The notes beneath the pieces are model-generated. The model saw only the letters and a program-made list of their open reading frames with translations, had not been told where the DNA came from and did not search any database. 8,128 bases of DNA from JANNFX01 sp040080075 (GTDB lineage Bacteria > Pseudomonadota > Alphaproteobacteria > Rhizobiales > Hyphomicrobiaceae), in assembly GCA_040080075.1 (NCBI GenBank), contig JBEBJD010000307.1, positions 1 through 8,128 of the forward strand, given 5' to 3'. Numbering within the stretch: the stretch's first letter is position 1; each line of letters starts with the position of its first letter. The position numbers and the translations under genes are program-made. Below, piece by piece: positions 5,977 to 8,128 of this stretch.

Positions 5977-6489
5977 TCACGGACGAATTGCTGCGGCAGT
6001 GGACGTCGCGACACATGTGGCGTTGTAACTGTCGATCTGCGCGACATAACCCAGCAAATGACTCATGCCAAGTCCGGTACCCTCGACCTCTTCCCTGGCA
6101 AAAGCAATCAATGCGATTTCATGCGCGGTGACCAGCTTGCAGATGCTTAGATCCTGCTCGGGTGCCATTCGTTCGATGGCGAGAAACTCATCGGCGTAAG
6201 GCGGGAAATCGGCAGCGAAACGGGCGTTCAACGGCCCCCACTCAAGTCCGGCATATTTGCCTGCATCTCGCAGCCCCTCTTCGTTTAGTTCATGCCCGGA
6301 CCGCGGCGTCAGGTTGTAGCGCTCAATGAGAGGGTGCAGAATTCCAGCCGTGCGGACTTCCAATCCGGCCAGAAATTGCAGCGTTTGCTTCTCGCTGACA
6401 GATGCCCGGCCGTGCGCGAGTGCTGAGAAGAATGTCTGACCGATGACTTCGCCCTCATAAGCCTTGAGCAGTTGAGCGTGATAGGTCAT
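5977..6489 (-). CDS. all-helical protein, possibly ferritin-like
   Basis: This is a 170-residue soluble protein. Its layout suggests four main helices at about 4-26, 34-59, 96-109 and 112-136. Candidate metal ligands at helix positions are Glu14 (YEGEVIGQ), Glu44 with His52 (LEVRTAGILHPLIE), Glu106 and His123-Glu124 (LVTAHEIAL). This resembles the diiron four-helix pattern of the rubrerythrin/ferritin-like superfamily, but the exact ExxH motifs are not clear, so the assignment is tentative and the family is not named. The C-terminus after about 150 is low in complexity (ATSTAAAIRP). The ATG at 6489 has GAGGAG about ten bases upstream. It is flanked upstream by an intergenic repeat and followed by a GNAT gene in the same direction. 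Confidence 0.8.
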   Translation of the reverse strand: MTYHAQLLKAYEGEVIGQTFFSALAHGRASVSEKQTLQFLAGLEVRTAGILHPLIERYNLTPRSGHELNEEGLRDAGKYAGLEWGPLNARFAADFPPYADEFLAIERMAPEQDLSICKLVTAHEIALIAFAREEVEGTGLGMSHLLGYVAQIDSYNATCVATSTAAAIRP

Positions 6490-6506
6490 GCCGTTTGAGC
6501 TCCTCG

Positions 6507-6572
6507 AGAGCGCTTTTGTTTTGTCGCATTTTCTACGAAGAACCGGGATCCACTTCTTCTGAAAATGCTCTA
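6507..6572. repeat. Rhizobiales-type palindromic intergenic repeat
   Basis: Read on the minus strand, the unit starts TAGAGCATTTTCAG, passes GTGGATCCCGGTTC and ends AAAATGCGACAAAAC-AAAAGCGCTCT. This layout recurs between genes across rhizobial genomes (RIME-like elements). The core hairpin is GCATTTTC (6526-6533) with GAAAATGC (6561-6568), and GAAGAA (6537-6542) with TTCTTC (6554-6559). The outer ends AGAGC (6507-6511) and GCTCT (6567-6571) also pair. It fills most of the gap between the ATP-grasp and helical-protein genes. The family assignment is from memory of the pattern; the palindrome itself is seen directly. Confidence 0.7.
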
Positions 6573-6597
6573 GTCCGGCTGCATCACCATAAGTTCT

Positions 6598-7767
6598 TCA
6601 CCGTACGCCAGATAGCCCCGTTGCGCCGTTCCAAGCAATATCGCGCGTTGAAGCTTCTATGAGCGGGCACCGGCCACGCCGGGCGGCAACCAACATTTCG
6701 CCAAGAAAGGCCAATTGTACGAGCGAAGGTTTCCGGTCACCCGCTGCCGTGACGACATCACCACCACACATGAATGCATCCCGCCACGCGCCAAAACCTC
6801 CCTCGCGCCATACCTGTCCCAACCCGTAAGTACCCATGGCTAAGCCAATCATGCGCGCCGGGCGGGGGCCATGTGCCTGGGGAGCTGAGGCAAACGCACC
6901 GGCAAGATCGCTGTGTGCCACAAGATGGGCGCCACTCGTTGCCCTCGGATTGCATTCAATGGCTTTGAAGGCCCCCATTACATCGCGGCGCAAATCGAAT
7001 GCAATCTGGCCTGTCCAATTGAGAACTGAGATGAGCGCCGCAACGATGTGGCGAACTGCGGGATCATCCACATATTCGAAATAGATGCCCGCGCCATGGC
7101 GGCCGGCACGGTAGCGGGACGTGTAAGCGGTATGGAGCAGAACTTGACCATTGACTGCGATCGCATAGGTGCAGACCTCTTTTCCGGGCAAATAGGCCTG
7201 CGCTATCCACGGATCGTCTTTGGTTGGCTTCAGTTGGCTTAAATGCACCGCAGCGGGACGGACCAAAACCCGATTGGCAAATCGTGACCAAACTGGCTTG
7301 AAAACCATTTCATGAGCCCTCCCGGCGATGGCCGCCACATCGTCTGTGCATCGCAGGAGGTGTGTTTCGCTTGGCCCAAATCCAATGTCCGATGCCCGCT
7401 TGGCAAATTCATACTTGTTGTGAACGGCAAGCAGGTCGCGCAGTGGCGGCGCAAAGAGCGGCAGCTCTGACAGCCCATTAGCGCGCAGAGCCGCGAGATG
7501 AAAAATCTCTTCACAAGTTGCAATCCATATCGACGGCCGCTCGCTGTCAACGATCGCACGCACGGATGTGCCGAAGCCTTGCGGGTCAAAGACCGGTGAC
7601 GGCGTGCGCACATAACCTGACACTGCATTTGACCAGCGCGCAGGCGGCACGGCAACGCAATCGGTAGCGACAACCCGGTGACCAGCCTTTGCAAGCGCAC
7701 GCATGATCTCAAGCGCTGCAAGGGCACGCGCGCCCGAGACAATGACTGTGCTGCCTCGCGTGATCAT
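6598..7767 (-). CDS. ATP-grasp domain ligase
   Basis: This 389-residue protein of the ATP-grasp superfamily would activate a carboxylate as acyl-phosphate with ATP and join it to an amine or other nucleophile; substrates are unknown. Residues 8-36 form a Rossmann-like N-terminal part (VIVSGARAL). ATP-grasp features follow: NKYEFAKRASDIG near 117-129, the nucleotide-binding lysine in VFKPVWSRF (155-163), the hinge strand AQAYLPGKEVCTY (about 189-201), FDLRRD at 257-262, and the magnesium-binding ECNPRATSG at 271-279, as in carbamoyl-phosphate synthase large subunit. The last 100 residues are not typical of carbohydrate or peptide ligases I know. The ATG at 7767 overlaps the upstream stop as ATGA, suggesting translational coupling; an ATG at 7782 would add five residues. 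Neither has a strong ribosome site. Its partner is the adenylate-forming ligase remnant just upstream. Confidence 0.88.
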   Translation of the reverse strand: MITRGSTVIVSGARALAALEIMRALAKAGHRVVATDCVAVPPARWSNAVSGYVRTPSPVFDPQGFGTSVRAIVDSERPSIWIATCEEIFHLAALRANGLSELPLFAPPLRDLLAVHNKYEFAKRASDIGFGPSETHLLRCTDDVAAIAGRAHEMVFKPVWSRFANRVLVRPAAVHLSQLKPTKDDPWIAQAYLPGKEVCTYAIAVNGQVLLHTAYTSRYRAGRHGAGIYFEYVDDPAVRHIVAALISVLNWTGQIAFDLRRDVMGAFKAIECNPRATSGAHLVAHSDLAGAFASAPQAHGPRPARMIGLAMGTYGLGQVWREGGFGAWRDAFMCGGDVVTAAGDRKPSLVQLAFLGEMLVAARRGRCPLIEASTRDIAWNGATGLSGVR

Positions 7768-8039
7768 GGCCCTGGGTGCCATCGCCGCTCGACGCGCCGC
7801 AGCTTGCGATCGAATGGCGTGTCAATTCCATATTCAATTGTGAGACAGTGGATATGTCCGGCCGCTTGCTTGATCGTGGCATGAAGTGCTGACGCGATTG
7901 CGTGAGCGTTCCCGGCCGTCGTCCCGGCCGGCAGCCGCAGCATCAAAACGGCAGGCCCCGTTTGAATGACGCGAAAATCGGTCAACGTGGGATCGGCATC
8001 CAGCACCGCGTTGCGAATGGCATCGGGCATGACCGGCAC
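7764..8039 (-). CDS. C-terminal domain of a CapK/PaaK-like adenylate-forming ligase, frame probably broken
   Basis: The frame gives about 91 residues. PDAIRNAVLDADPTLTDFRV, LMLRLPAG and the end DTPFDRKLRRVERRW resemble the C-terminal swinging domain of phenylacetate-CoA ligase / coenzyme F390 synthetase-type enzymes, which activate carboxylates as adenylates. The ending, a Lys-Leu-Arg-Arg-Val stretch, is where the catalytic lysine of such domains sits. Candidate starts are GTG 8039 and ATG 8030, but neither has a ribosome site. An in-frame TGA lies at 8061-8063, while a different frame is protein-like upstream of 8040. Most likely this is the tail of a larger gene interrupted by a frameshift, or a sequencing error. 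It overlaps the ATP-grasp gene by four bases. The family call is moderate, as only the end is visible. Confidence 0.6.
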   Translation of the reverse strand: MPVMPDAIRNAVLDADPTLTDFRVIQTGPAVLMLRLPAGTTAGNAHAIASALHATIKQAAGHIHCLTIEYGIDTPFDRKLRRVERRWHPGP

Positions 8040-8128
8040 GCTTGGCCGTGCGGAGATGTTTCAGGGCTTCATCAACCGCGTCGGGTTCGTTCGCGGTTGT
8101 GTTGTGATCGATGCCGTAGAAAAGGTCC
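8040..8128 (-). CDS. partial upstream frame entering from the right edge
   Basis: Reading on the minus strand from 8127, 29 codons give DLFYGIDHNTTANEPD followed by AVDEALKHLRTAK, with coding-like composition and GC-rich third positions. This frame remains open down to a TGA at 7834-7836, but below about 8040 its translation turns Arg/Cys/His/Ser-rich, as shadow frames do. The protein-like signal continues instead one base over, in the frame ending at 7764. It is therefore probably the upstream part of the same ligase gene, joined by a +1 shift between about 8040 and 8063. It could alternatively be the end of a separate overlapping gene. Confidence 0.5.

Noticed and set aside
5385..6131. 248-codon open frame on the plus strand
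   Set aside because: It runs antisense through the GNAT gene and into the helical-protein gene, both of which have clear protein-like sequence or good ribosome sites. Its own translation shows no family features.

Overview
The window looks like chromosomal DNA of an alphaproteobacterium, most likely of the order Hyphomicrobiales (Rhizobiales). Four things point there: a Usg-family protein; a LexA site of the alphaproteobacterial type GTTC-N7-GTTC; an intergenic palindrome of a kind scattered through rhizobial genomes; and GC-rich DNA with GC-biased third codon positions. No transposase, integrase, tRNA, rRNA or CRISPR array was seen.

Layout. 1-270: the possible end of an upstream gene, then a striking 26-bp-arm inverted repeat. 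271-2067 (+): a 598-residue inner-membrane protein with four predicted membrane helices, a periplasmic helical loop carrying two cysteines, and a cytosolic C-terminal domain; family not recognised. 2068-2747: a 680-base non-coding stretch with several strong inverted repeats, three of them between 2484 and 2730. 2748-3284 (-): ssb, with a LexA box at 3528-3542. The divergent uvrA that usually shares this box is missing. 3615-4160 (-): a GNAT acetyltransferase. 4299-4538 (-): a small secreted His/Arg/Tyr-rich protein. 4539-5106: a mostly empty gap. 5107-5376 (+): usg. 5415-5855 (-): a second GNAT acetyltransferase. 5977-6489 (-): a helical, possibly ferritin-like protein. 6507-6572: the rhizobial-type repeat. 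6598-7767 (-): an ATP-grasp ligase. 7764-8128 (-): the C-terminal end of what looks like an adenylate-forming (CapK/PaaK-like) ligase whose reading frame appears broken near 8040-8063.

Function. Most genes here are single housekeeping or stress units. The one clear operon is at the right edge: the putative adenylating ligase overlaps the ATP-grasp ligase by an ATGA, so two carboxylate-activating enzymes seem co-expressed, possibly as part of a small-molecule pathway continuing past the window. The ssb region is probably under SOS control. The least explained parts are the membrane protein with its upstream palindrome, the structured non-coding DNA at 2400-2730, and the two-ligase operon with its frame break.
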